Source: CAZPHU01 sp964586285 (GTDB lineage Bacteria; Fibrobacterota; Chitinivibrionia; Chitinivibrionales; CAYFVL01). Taken from it: a stretch of DNA of 28,213 nucleotides. This document shows positions 7,539 to 18,100 of this stretch, one piece after another (the stretch's first letter is position 1; every line of letters starts with the position of its first letter). Below the pieces are notes generated by a model that was not told the origin of the DNA, ran no database searches, and saw only the letters and a list, made by a program, of their open reading frames with translations. The DNA lies in contig CAZPHU010000047.1 of the NCBI GenBank assembly GCA_964586285.1, forward strand, positions 1 to 28,213, in the 5' to 3' direction. Both the position numbers and the translations under genes were made by a program.

Positions 7539-7928
7539 CAATTGGATGACTTGACTTCCAATCATGATCGTTATTCCATCCAAAGTATCACCAAGGATGA
7601 TCGATCGTGCTTCTACAATGTTTGGTAAGAATATTGCAACTCGGTTTTGTGAAATCCATATCGTATAATCTTGAACCACCAGACCGTTGGTTTTTAATGT
7701 AATTCAACCTTGACATTTTTTATTTTGGCCTCGAAATTCGAGCTTCGAGCATTTCTGAAACGCAGTGAGAGGTCAGTTGATGAGAATACAAAATGCGCGT
7801 ACCAAAACGTGTTTATCCCATCCAGGCTCCTGCCCCGGTTTGAGTATGAATTATATAGAATGTATTTTAAGGGCTTCAAACAGATTTCGGGAAGACTAGA
7901 CGTTACATACAACAGGATGGAGATATCA
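7539..7928. other. Intergenic region before aspartate kinase
   Basis: About 390 bases separate the flgM terminator from the chosen aspartate kinase start. A plus-strand frame in phase with the kinase is open from about 7710, but it lacks a ribosome site and family similarity. A TTGACA hexamer at 7710-7715 lacks a matching -10 box. CTCGAAATTCGAG at 7730-7742 is a 13-base palindrome. I see no lysine riboswitch core. On the minus strand a 60-codon frame is open from 7703 down to 7524 (see findings). Confidence 0.4.
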
Positions 7929-9290
7929 ATGGATTGTATTGTTTGCAAATTTGGCGGTAGTTCTGTAGCCACTCAGCAAAGAATAGAGCAGGTTGCATCC
8001 ATAATTGAAGAAAACAAGAGACGCCGCTGTGTTGTTTTATCGGCTCCCGGCAAAGCTCCTGGTTTAGAGATAAAAGTAACTGACATGCTTCTGACGATCA
8101 GTAAAAAAGCTTTGGAGGATGAAGATATTAGCGCCGAAATTTCAATGGTAAAACAACGCTATCGAGATATCTACAGTCCACTCGGAGTCGAGAATAAGGA
8201 CATTGATGAGGTACTTGATATTCTTGACCAGAGAGTTCAGGCGGATAAGTCGGATGCTCTTAGGTACAGAGATGCTTTAGTAGCATCGGGTGAAGACTTT
8301 AATGCACGTCTTTTTGCCCGATACCTTCAGCACAGAGGTAAGGACGCGGTTTATCTTTCTCCGCAAGACACTCATCTTCTGGTAACGTCAACATTTGGTG
8401 ATGCTCAACCGTTGAAAGAGACCACGGAGAATCTTGTCAAGCTAAAGGAATTATGTGCAGAAAAAATTGTTGTTTTCCCCGGTTTTTTCGGGGTAACCCA
8501 AGAGGGGCATATCGCAACATTCAGCCGTGGCGGCTCAGACTTAACAGGTGCACTTCTGGCCGAGGCAATCGATGCCGGTGAATACGAGAATTTTACCGAC
8601 GTTGACGGGATTTTTTCCGCTAACCCTACCATAGTTGATTCTCCTAGACAGATTCCGGCTCTTACTTACAAGGAAATGAGAGAACTCTCCTATATCGGAT
8701 TCAATGTTCTGCATGAAGAAGCTGTTAAGCCTGTTATGTTCAAGAAAATCCCGATTCGCTTACGGAACACAAACAATCTGAAAAATGACGGAACTCTTAT
8801 CGTAGCAGAACGTCTTCCCAGCGAACGTGATGTTGTTGGGATCGCCAGCGGAGGAAGATATTGCAGCTTTACTCTTCAAAAATTCCTTATGAATCGTGAG
8901 AAAGGGTTTGGTAGACGATTACTGTCAATCTTTGAAGAATTGAATCTGTCTTTTGAGCACTGCCCCTCAGGAGTCGATAATATCTCAGTTATTCTTGACC
9001 AAACACAGATGAAACCGGGTTCGGCAAATGCGGTAATTCGCACTATTGAAAAAGAACTGAACCCCGATTATATAAAAACGGAGTTCGACATAGCGCTTGT
9101 TGCGGTAGTCGGTGAAGGACTTATTCAAAAAGTGGGTCTTTTGTCTCAAGCGGCTCACGCCCTGTCCAGTGCAGGCGTGAACATAAAAATGGTCAACCAG
9201 GGCAGCTCCGAAATCAGCGTTATATTCGGCATTGACGCAGATGATGAATCCGAAGCTGTAAACGCCTTGTATAAAGAATTCTTCTCCTGA
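7929..9290 (+). CDS. lysC: Aspartate kinase (monofunctional, two C-terminal ACT domains)
   Basis: This enzyme phosphorylates L-aspartate with ATP, the first step towards lysine, threonine, methionine and diaminopimelate. I start at the ATG at 7929, preceded by GGAG with 6-base spacing. That gives 453 aa beginning MDCIVCKFGGSSVA, where KFGGSSVA is the N-terminal ATP-binding signature of the family. The longer frame from 7710 would add 73 residues before this motif and is not credible. The kinase domain runs to about residue 295 and includes FSRGGSDLTGALLAEAI, then TDVDGIFSANP with the aspartate/ATP-binding loop, then SYIGFNVLHEEAVKP. Two ACT regulatory domains follow (about 312-380 and 390-453; the second contains SSAGVNIKMVNQGSSEISVIF), implying feedback control by an amino-acid end product. 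Which amino acid cannot be told from sequence. Confidence 0.94.
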   Translation: MDCIVCKFGGSSVATQQRIEQVASIIEENKRRRCVVLSAPGKAPGLEIKVTDMLLTISKKALEDEDISAEISMVKQRYRDIYSPLGVENKDIDEVLDILDQRVQADKSDALRYRDALVASGEDFNARLFARYLQHRGKDAVYLSPQDTHLLVTSTFGDAQPLKETTENLVKLKELCAEKIVVFPGFFGVTQEGHIATFSRGGSDLTGALLAEAIDAGEYENFTDVDGIFSANPTIVDSPRQIPALTYKEMRELSYIGFNVLHEEAVKPVMFKKIPIRLRNTNNLKNDGTLIVAERLPSERDVVGIASGGRYCSFTLQKFLMNREKGFGRRLLSIFEELNLSFEHCPSGVDNISVILDQTQMKPGSANAVIRTIEKELNPDYIKTEFDIALVAVVGEGLIQKVGLLSQAAHALSSAGVNIKMVNQGSSEISVIFGIDADDESEAVNALYKEFFS

Positions 9291-9334
9291 TAATCACAAC
9301 TTTAGTCTAATTTTCGACCTCCGATTGTAAACAT

Positions 9335-9387
9335 AGATCCGGTTTTTCAGAAAGGCAAAGTGAGTTCTCTCTGCTAAAACCGGGTCT
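9335..9387. repeat. Long inverted repeat between convergent genes, possible bidirectional transcript-end hairpin
   Basis: AGATCCGGTTTT (9335-9346) pairs with AAAACCGGGTCT (9376-9387) over 12 positions, with one G-T wobble, around a 29-base centre. It lies between the 3' ends of aspartate kinase (+) and the giant TPR gene (-), where a shared terminator would be expected. There is no downstream T-tract on either strand, so intrinsic termination is uncertain. Confidence 0.45.
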
Positions 9388-9404
9388 GTACATCAGGCAG
9401 AAAC

Positions 9405-12400
9405 TCATTTTATCTGTTTGACAGGCTTATTTGTAACAGATTTTATTTCTTTGTCGATTTCATCTATTTTAGTTCTTAATTCTTTAATTGCCGATTCTTC
9501 ATATTCAATCATCTTTTCAGCTTCCAGCTCTCGATGCATCAACTTCTTAATTTCTTCATCCAACTCGTTTAGACCTGGACTCCTCTTTTCCTGGTTACCT
9601 GTCCTTGGGTGTACTTCAACGATTATATTGTCGACAGAATCCTTTATTTCATCAGTTTTTTTAACTGTATCTACGTTTGAACTGTCTATTATAACAGGAG
9701 AAACAACTTTTGACCGGTAGTGTTTGGTCGTGTCAATAAGAGTCGTGATAAAAACCTTGATTCCACCGTTACCTGAATCAGACAAAACCCCGCGACATGT
9801 AATGATATTATCACCGCCTTTTAAAAGATCTGCGATACCGGTCAAACTGTCTATACTCTCGGGGTCTGTTGCCTCTCCCCTACCCGACATGGTTAAAACG
9901 CCGTTTATGTATAGTGTATACGCGCACATAGATGATACATATAAGGAGGCTTTGCGCGGTTCTCCGTGCAAAAACGCATTCTTCCAGAACCAAACAGTAT
10001 CCTCATTTTCTTTACCCCAAATAAGCTTTTGTAAAGAATCGTTGCTTGAATCGCTTAGCCATGACGGTGTTTCAGCAAACTCCCAACCCCGCGACGGTTT
10101 AGAGGTGTTCCAGTCTTTTACGCTGTCGGAACGTACAAACCATGTGGTGTCGCTATAAATTCCTATTCTTTGATAAAAGTTATCGCCGTATGTATCGGGA
10201 TCTAAATGGGCAAGACGTTGAAGTACTTTTCGGTACCATATACTGCCATCCATTCCCTTTTGCCGGAGTGAGTTTAAAGCATCCTCATAAGCAAACAGCG
10301 CCTTATCCTGCAACTCAAATGCCATATCTTCAAATTGAAATATAAGATCTTCCTCGTCCTCCTGAGCCGAATTTTTGTTTAAGCTGTCTGCTTCCAGAAG
10401 TAGCTTTTGAGCCAATCTATCGTAATCTTCGGCAATATCATGTGAGACATATGCATATCGGCTTTTACATAATTCATATGTTGAATCCAATCTGTGCGTT
10501 ATCATTTCTTCGGCGGCATTTTCATAAAAGGAGCGAATTTTTTCTTTCATCGGTTCAAGAGTCGTGAGCAACTGCTTTTGATACTGGTAAAAATAAAGCG
10601 GCTTTTCACTTATGTCGGAAGGCACGGGAGCGTTACGCATAGCATCAACGGCCAGCTCCAAAAAATTTCCGGCTTTAACATAGACTCTATCAATTCCTGC
10701 TTTTGCCGAATCCACCCATTTTCCTTGACTCTCATCCAACGAGTCGGCGGCATCGGACATCTGAAGCACTCTCCCAAAAGCATCCCCCGATTTTTGCAAT
10801 AATTTACTTGCCGCAAGGCATCTGTCTTTTTCATTTAGTGCTTTTTTTATCGGATTTTGTATATCGGTTCTATACCGATACCAGTCATCTGCGTACGATT
10901 CATACATTTCACCGATACGAAAAGCTGCTTCAAATAAGCGTTTGCTACGGTATGTGACAACTCTTTGATACTCCTTTGCAGCATCAGCAAGCAGAGTAGT
11001 TTTTGTTTTTCGATAATCATCTATTTTTCCGGTCGCCGAATCAAAAGTTTTTTCGTCGAATTGTTTATTCCTAAGCCTTGCAAGCCGATAAGCAGCCTCC
11101 CCGGCCCAGAAGTTATCGGGTTCGATTCCATCATTAATGTTGTCATCATTTTGCTTTTGAGCCGCTGAATATTGTGATACCGCGGCACCTATACTGTCAA
11201 TCTCCTCGTATGATCGGCCAACCATTACAAGAGCTTCAACAAGGTAGTAACTTTTAGGGAAACGACCGATAAAGTTTTTATACACTTTTTTGGCTTTTTC
11301 AAACATTCCGGCCTCGAAATAAAATTTCGCGGACCTGAGCAAAAGTGCCTCAACATCTCTCTCACCAGGATAACTTAGAGAATATCGATCGTTGGCTTGC
11401 GCCATTTTATCAAGTTTTCCCAGGCGCTGATAGCAAAAACCTACATTGAACATAGCATCCTTGACTTTAGGAGACTCTGCATAATTGGCGATAATCTTCT
11501 CATAAACACGCGCGGCATCTTCCCATTTTTCGCCCTTTTCATAATTTACCGCTGCATTGAACAAAGCGTCCGGAGCGAACTTGGACAGTGGATACTTTTT
11601 GACCAAATGCTCATATATTATACAAGCTCTATACCAATCTTTCATTCTGTCATATGCTTCAGCACCGTTGAAAAGTACTATATCACCGTACTCGGTATTG
11701 GGGAAATGATCCTCTATCTCCGTATACGCAAGCGCGGCCTTCGCGTAATCCTCTCTCTCGTAAAGGTTTTTGGCATACATATATCTTGCCTGAAGCATAA
11801 GATTAAAAGCTTCCTGTCTGTAATCGGCAGTTCCCGCACTCTTCCACACCTCTTCAAACACCCGTGCTGCCGGTATAAATTTGTTTTTAGCAAATACGCA
11901 TTTACCCTCCAACAGCCGTATTTCATAGTACACCCGATCTTTTCTCTTCTTACTTGTGACAAGTCTGTAAACTTCGCGTGCTTGGTCATATTCTTTTCTG
12001 TTGAAGTAAAAAGATCCAAGACTGAGAATAACATCGTCGTACTTTTTCCCATTTGGAAATAGAGACAAATAGTTACGGGCGGCAGCGACAATCAAGCCAG
12101 TGTCACTGATTTCCGGCCCGGATTCAGGTTGTCCTTCTATAGAAGCAATAAATTGCTGCGCCAGAGAAACCGCGTTCAAAGCGGCCTGCTCCCTCTTTGA
12201 AGAATCTGCATTTGCCTTTTGACTATATTCAATGTATTTTCGCGCCGCGAAGTTTTCATCGCCCAAATTTTTCTCGAATATAACGGCCGCATTCCATATC
12301 GCATCTACGGCTCTGTGATCGTTGGGATATAATGTAATCATTCGCAAGTAGTTCTCAACGGCTTTTTCATACGAGGAAATATCCTTGTTTGTTTCTCCTT

Positions 12401-15140
12401 GTCTGAAGTAGTAATCGGCTAAGGAAAAACCCACCGATATAACCATCGAATCAACAGCATCAATACTTTGTTGGTCCAGCTCTATTATTCTTTTTTGCCA
12501 GGCACTTCCTCGTGCATACGATGAGATAAAATCTTCACGCTGTTTTAAGATTTTGTTCTTGAGACCCGACATGGTGTAGAGTTTTATCAGATCAACAGCC
12601 ACATAAGGAGCAACCGTGCACTCCGGGTATTTGACCAGAAGTTTTTCGTATACTGATATTGCTTCTGCATAATCCAGATCTTCCTCACGCAGCTTTCCCA
12701 TTCTTTTAAGAACCATACCCGCGTAATCCAGATTTTCTGTCATGTCAAGAAACTCTGCGGCACCCTCCACTCCACCGACTTCATCAAAGCTAATCGCTAT
12801 ATAATCAACCGCCTCGCCGCGAAGAAGGGGGTTGTTGATTTGTTTCTCATCAATATCGGCAATGTCGAAATCAAGTTCGATCTCTTTCACCATGTACTTG
12901 ACAATATCTATTGACTGCGCATACAAATCACGCATATAATAACACCAGCCAAGCTGATAAAGCGCTTCAACAAATTGGGGATGATCACTGTAATAAAGAA
13001 CTCTTCTGAATGCTTCTTCCGCTAACTGATAACCCTGGTTGTCGTGGATTTTCGGATTACTGAAATAGTATCTTCCAACCGACATGTTTGCTTCAACATA
13101 ATACTCGCTTTCAGGGTACTTCTCAACAAGCATGCACAGTACATCGTTTGCCCGTTTTTCTTTACCCACCTTACGCAGGGCCTGTGCTTTATAAAACGCG
13201 GCATTATCAGCAAGTCTGCTTTTCGGATATTCGTTTATCAGGCGATCATAAATCCCTATAACCTCATCCAGTTCATATCGAGGAAACTGCAAATCCGGTG
13301 AATTGGTTCCTTGTTCCAACCTCTTTTCGTACTCTTGCAAACGGCTGTCGAAAACATCACTTGCCCTGTCATAGTACAGTTCGGCCAGCCGATATAAAAA
13401 CTCCGCTCCAAAGCGCGACTTCTCTCCTGTCTCCAACAACATCTCCAGATGAGTAATGATGTTGTCACGTTCGTTACTTATTTCTTTTTTCATTTTTAAT
13501 CGCTCATTTGAGACAAACGCATTGGTTACTTTTCCGTTGGAAACATCCTTGTTCCGGCCGTCCTTGTTTGCTTCATTTTTGAGTGAGATTTCCCGATTCA
13601 AATCACGAAGGTGTTCCAGTCTGGCTTGGTAATGCATATACGACCAATCGATATATTTGGCGTTTTTTTCATCGGTATACGAATCCGTAAGGCTCTCTTC
13701 AAAGGATCCGGCTGTATGCACAAATTCATATTCTTTTTCCAGTCGTACAATTTGAAGACGCAAACTGTCGGAGAGCGTTTTTCCTGATTTCACAATATCA
13801 TTTTCGGCATGTACGCCGTTTTTATCGGCTGTTTTAAGAGTCTTTTCCTTTAAAGCCGTTAAGATATTGTTCAGAGAATCGATTCTTCCTTGCAGCAGAG
13901 TCATGTAACGCCTTGATGCGAAAACTGCAATCCCTTTTTCAATCCTATCTTTGGTTAACACTCCAAGGCTTTGCAAAGTATTCAGGGCCTGCTCTTCCAT
14001 CTTCTCAAGCGAAGAGAGCCTGGCCCGGATTTCCTTCACAAGAAGACTGTCCCCTGCTCCGACAGCTTGGAAGTATGCGCTATTGGAAGAGTGCTGGAGT
14101 TCATAGATCTTTTCCAGTTCTCTGGATATGTGAACGGCGGTTCTTGCATTTAATACTTTCTGGTAGATAAGGGAATTTACTCGTGAGGCATCCATAGGAT
14201 TATCTTCCGCGGTGTATACCTGAGAAAGAATGGAGGCCATTTCGAAAAAGTATTCACCGGTGGGATGTTGCTTTAAATATTTTTCTGCGATGCTGCGCGC
14301 TTTCGCTACTTTTTTTTCATCCAGATATATCCTTGCACACTTAACACGTGCATCATGGTAGCGGTGAGACTTGGGTGAGACCATCAAATAATAGTTTAAA
14401 GCAGCTTCAGTTTTATCCCTACTGTAGAGGATATCCCCGATTGCGATTTGTACTTCGGCAAGTATAAGTTTATCTGTGCATGTCTTAAGTATCCGCTCAA
14501 GTACCGACAGAGACATATCAACTTTATTGATGGGTATATAACAAAGAGATAATAGAAACTGGGCTTTAAAGTATTGAAAAGAAATGGCCGGAATCTTGTG
14601 CAGCAGACCGATCGCCTCGCCGTATCTTTCACTCCTGAAGTAAAGTTTAGCTCCAGTATACAGAACAGCCGTATGTAAAGGGCTGCTTTTATACCTGCTG
14701 TCAAAGATCGTCAGCAGGCTGTCCCCAAGTGGTTCATTCCCTTCCTTGTAGGCAAACTCTAAAAGCCGAAAAGCAGCGGCGGCTGCAAGTTGGCTTTCAC
14801 CTCTGTCTAAAACTGTCCGATAATGCCGTATTGCATGTTGAGAGCAGTTCATTTTCCTGTAGCATTCCGCCAGCATCAAATTTGCAAAGTCCTCACGTCC
14901 GTCGGGTAAATGCAATGCTACAAGCTGTTCTAGACGCAGAGAAGCGCCGCGAAAATTCCCCGCGGAGTAATCTTCTATTGCTTTTTTCAGCTCCTCCGGA
15001 GTTGCCGCCAGAGGTGACTTTAGATCAATTACCTCTTCTCCAAGAACATCTTCCATTATCCAATCGACTTCAGACGGCTGAGCGAACGCACAGAAAATAA
15101 AACATAAGAGTGCAAAGCTCATCTGATTAACTGCTTTCAT
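9405..15140 (-). CDS. Giant exported TPR protein with C-terminal beta-sandwich and coiled coil
   Basis: From the ATG at 15140 this is 1911 aa. The ATG overlaps the stop of the preceding gene as ATGA, so translation is probably coupled. A GTG three codons earlier is the alternative start. A signal peptide (MKAVNQMSFALLCFIFCAFA, then QPSEVDW) exports it. Tetratricopeptide repeats run from about residue 45 to 360. A charged, Lys/Glu-rich coiled-coil stretch follows (about 365-560), then a second long TPR array (about 575-1450; examples AFYKAQALRKVGKEKRA and ALFNAAVNYEKGEKWEDAA), then a helical region. Residues about 1665-1805 look like a galactose-binding-type beta-sandwich (ASLYVSSMCAYTLYINGVL, then LLKGGDNIITCRGV). 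A Ser/Val/Asp linker and a terminal coiled coil end the protein. The TPR arrays and size suggest a periplasmic scaffold. I know no characterised homologue with this exact architecture. Confidence 0.93.
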   Translation of the reverse strand: MKAVNQMSFALLCFIFCAFAQPSEVDWIMEDVLGEEVIDLKSPLAATPEELKKAIEDYSAGNFRGASLRLEQLVALHLPDGREDFANLMLAECYRKMNCSQHAIRHYRTVLDRGESQLAAAAAFRLLEFAYKEGNEPLGDSLLTIFDSRYKSSPLHTAVLYTGAKLYFRSERYGEAIGLLHKIPAISFQYFKAQFLLSLCYIPINKVDMSLSVLERILKTCTDKLILAEVQIAIGDILYSRDKTEAALNYYLMVSPKSHRYHDARVKCARIYLDEKKVAKARSIAEKYLKQHPTGEYFFEMASILSQVYTAEDNPMDASRVNSLIYQKVLNARTAVHISRELEKIYELQHSSNSAYFQAVGAGDSLLVKEIRARLSSLEKMEEQALNTLQSLGVLTKDRIEKGIAVFASRRYMTLLQGRIDSLNNILTALKEKTLKTADKNGVHAENDIVKSGKTLSDSLRLQIVRLEKEYEFVHTAGSFEESLTDSYTDEKNAKYIDWSYMHYQARLEHLRDLNREISLKNEANKDGRNKDVSNGKVTNAFVSNERLKMKKEISNERDNIITHLEMLLETGEKSRFGAEFLYRLAELYYDRASDVFDSRLQEYEKRLEQGTNSPDLQFPRYELDEVIGIYDRLINEYPKSRLADNAAFYKAQALRKVGKEKRANDVLCMLVEKYPESEYYVEANMSVGRYYFSNPKIHDNQGYQLAEEAFRRVLYYSDHPQFVEALYQLGWCYYMRDLYAQSIDIVKYMVKEIELDFDIADIDEKQINNPLLRGEAVDYIAISFDEVGGVEGAAEFLDMTENLDYAGMVLKRMGKLREEDLDYAEAISVYEKLLVKYPECTVAPYVAVDLIKLYTMSGLKNKILKQREDFISSYARGSAWQKRIIELDQQSIDAVDSMVISVGFSLADYYFRQGETNKDISSYEKAVENYLRMITLYPNDHRAVDAIWNAAVIFEKNLGDENFAARKYIEYSQKANADSSKREQAALNAVSLAQQFIASIEGQPESGPEISDTGLIVAAARNYLSLFPNGKKYDDVILSLGSFYFNRKEYDQAREVYRLVTSKKRKDRVYYEIRLLEGKCVFAKNKFIPAARVFEEVWKSAGTADYRQEAFNLMLQARYMYAKNLYEREDYAKAALAYTEIEDHFPNTEYGDIVLFNGAEAYDRMKDWYRACIIYEHLVKKYPLSKFAPDALFNAAVNYEKGEKWEDAARVYEKIIANYAESPKVKDAMFNVGFCYQRLGKLDKMAQANDRYSLSYPGERDVEALLLRSAKFYFEAGMFEKAKKVYKNFIGRFPKSYYLVEALVMVGRSYEEIDSIGAAVSQYSAAQKQNDDNINDGIEPDNFWAGEAAYRLARLRNKQFDEKTFDSATGKIDDYRKTKTTLLADAAKEYQRVVTYRSKRLFEAAFRIGEMYESYADDWYRYRTDIQNPIKKALNEKDRCLAASKLLQKSGDAFGRVLQMSDAADSLDESQGKWVDSAKAGIDRVYVKAGNFLELAVDAMRNAPVPSDISEKPLYFYQYQKQLLTTLEPMKEKIRSFYENAAEEMITHRLDSTYELCKSRYAYVSHDIAEDYDRLAQKLLLEADSLNKNSAQEDEEDLIFQFEDMAFELQDKALFAYEDALNSLRQKGMDGSIWYRKVLQRLAHLDPDTYGDNFYQRIGIYSDTTWFVRSDSVKDWNTSKPSRGWEFAETPSWLSDSSNDSLQKLIWGKENEDTVWFWKNAFLHGEPRKASLYVSSMCAYTLYINGVLTMSGRGEATDPESIDSLTGIADLLKGGDNIITCRGVLSDSGNGGIKVFITTLIDTTKHYRSKVVSPVIIDSSNVDTVKKTDEIKDSVDNIIVEVHPRTGNQEKRSPGLNELDEEIKKLMHRELEAEKMIEYEESAIKELRTKIDEIDKEIKSVTNKPVKQIK

Positions 15141-18100
15141 TTGCAACACCGAAAACCCGTTACAATGTTGGCCTCAGAAGCATTTCCGATAGATTTCACT
15201 TCACAATGCGCACTCTGACCGTCGGAATATGCCCCTCCCATCATAACCGGATAAGGACCGTCGCCGGAATCAACCCATTCCCAAAGATTACCAACCATAT
15301 CAAACAGCCCGAACCCGCCCCCGCAATCCGAAAATTTCCCGGACTTTTGGGCTTTGGTGTGGGAATCCGTGCATTTGCCTTTTTTATATTGCCGCCCATA
15401 AGGATACCGAAATTGCCTGCCTGATTTACAAGCATATTCCCATTCATAAGCCGTGCAAAGACGTTTACCTTCCTTTCTACATTGCATTTTCGCTTCTACC
15501 CAGCTAACCCGGTTTTGCGGAATTTTACCTCTTATGTTCGGCCATTCATAAATATCAATACAAAAAGATCTATCCCCTTCTCCGGGTATCGACCTCATTC
15601 CTGGAGGGCATTTATCCAAAACGTAAACTTCTTTACTTATAGACGATCCGCGGCCCAGCGGATCCGTTACGTGGAGAGTGACCATGTATCTCCCGGGAGT
15701 GTCGTATGCATGGTCTATCCGCGAAATACTCTCCTTTACCGAATCAATTATGCCGTCGGAGTCAAAATCCCAGCTGTATGTTAACTCTTCGAGTCGATTT
15801 TCCCTGTCAAATGTCTCTCCAGCATCTAAACGTATCGGTTTTCCAAGACTGACGGTGTCCTTTTCAGCCTTGAATCGAGGAATCGGCGGCAAATCAATCT
15901 TGTAGACAAATGTGTCAGGATCACCCCGAAACCCCGATACATCCATCACGAATGCAATGATTGTATCCGAACGAGTCACTGTGAGAGGTTTAGAATAAAC
16001 GGCAGAATTCAAATCCGGTGACTTTCCGTGCCGCTCGTAATAGATTTGTGAGTTATCATCATATGTGTTTAAACGTACCGAAAGAATTCGATCGTATACC
16101 TTTTGAGATCCCGCCGGGAGGTTTGGTATTACGCGAGGTTTTGCAACATCCAGCACGGAAACCATACTCTGGTTTCCAGCCTGATCTTCAGCATAAAACG
16201 CAAGTTTAGTCTCGGTACTTCGTTTTATACTGATACGATCGTGTGACATCGTGAACTTGTTGCCGGCCACACGCGTGGTGGGGCTGAACAAAGGACTACT
16301 TCCATCCAACGTATAGTATATTACTGCATTTTCATTACATTTGAAAAATACCGTGATGGAATCATTTCTGCCCTTGCGCATCGAAACATTTACCCGTGGA
16401 GCCGTCCAGTCCAGTAGAAATTCATTTCTTCGAACAGGACTCCTCATCCCCTGAGCATTGCTTGCATAATATTCTATTACATGAACCCCTTCGGATTTAA
16501 GTACTAGAGGATTGTTTCTGGAATGGAATATGGAATCGGGCAAAATACGCATGTATACAGTTGAGGGCATATTAGTGGTAAACTTTATCGGCACTTCCGC
16601 GTTGAATACACCACCTTCCGGATACATGCTGACCATGGGACTGATCAACTCATCCATCCGGTACATTTCGGACACATTTCCGGCACTATCCTTTGCAAAG
16701 TATCTCAGGGAAGTACCGTTTCTTAATGCTATCGGTCTGTTGTACACGGATGAGTTTAAATCTGGTTTTTTATTTCCCGTTTCATAGTAAATGACCGCAG
16801 GTTCATTCGTTTTTAGTGTTACATAAAAAAGATCGCTACCCAAATTTCCTTCAACACGAGCTTTTACAGAAGGGGGTGTATCATCGATTACAAACAGGCA
16901 ACTGTCTTCTTTTGAATGATTATCGGCTATATCAACAGCAATGAAACGGACCTTGGTAACACCTTTTCTGGAAACTAAAATGCTGTCCTGATATAACATG
17001 GAGCGTTCATTTGCAGGGGATCCATCCAGCGAGTAAAAGACTTTTGCATCCTCGGATGTTCTAAATCGCAACGCGAAAGGTTTATTGTATGTGCCCGATG
17101 GAGTTGAAGGCCATAAAAGGGGCGGTATTGTATCGTAGGCATGCTGCCAGACGAATAAATCCGACATGTTACCTGCACTGTCCCTGGCCATTGCCTTAAT
17201 ATAACCCTTTCCTTCACGAGCGATCTGAATAGCCCCCCTGTAAATTCTTTCGGGGCCAAGGGAAGCATTCTCGGAACGGGCGAAACGGATTTGAGCCGGC
17301 TCGGAGGAAAACAGTTTTAGTGTGTCATAATCGGTTCCCCGTACATGTTCGTGACGAAGCCGTGGCGTTGTGGTATCAATAACATAGGTCGCTTTTTTGA
17401 TATCACTTTCCAATCCGGTATTGTTTACAGTAAAGTATCGTATGAGTGATATACCGGCAGGAAGTAAAACCGGTTCACTATACTCCGTAAACCATTTCGG
17501 AGGCGCGGTGGGATCAAGCGTGTAAAAAAGGCGTGCGCCCGGAGGATATACGAAACTTACCGATAGAGAAGGGTCATTGTATACGCCCGGTTTCGGCTCA
17601 CAAGCGATAGAGATGCGCGATGTGTCTATTGTATATCTCAGCGGCCCGATTCTGGAAGTATTTCCCGCTGAATCCGTCGCGCTGATGTATCCGGAAAAAG
17701 TATTTTCGACATGAAAGGTATCGGCGATTTGCTTGATATCATTTGACGCAGTGTCCGTTTGCAAATAGTACTTACAATGTTCGTTGGTGGAAATTCGTAT
17801 CGTAATCTCATCACTATACATACCCGGAGGAGGCTCAATGGAAATGACAGGTGCCGAATTATCTAAAACATATGTCATTGAGTCAAGAGCCGAAGAATTT
17901 CCGATTTCATCTTCCGCGTAAAAGAAAATCCGATGTTTGCCGGGCTTCAATATTGTAAATGGTTTATTATATGTTCGTAAATATTTGGAAGAATTATAGC
18001 CAATGAACGATTTCCCGGGTTCATTCATTTTAAGAGTAATATGGAACATCTCACGATGATACTTCTCCCGCGGCGAAATAGTTACTAAAGGAGCAACCGT

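Noticed and set aside
7710..7928. Longer aspartate kinase with a 73-residue N-terminal extension
   Set aside because: The KFGGSSVA motif sits at the N-terminus in this family, and the ATG at 7929 has a good GGAG site while the upstream start has none.
7539..7928. Lysine riboswitch ahead of aspartate kinase
   Set aside because: The conserved junction elements and the anti-terminator/terminator pair are not visible.
11397..12062. 221-residue plus-strand open frame inside the giant TPR gene
   Set aside because: It is antisense to conserved TPR repeats, has no ribosome site or family similarity, and is typical of shadow frames in long coding regions.
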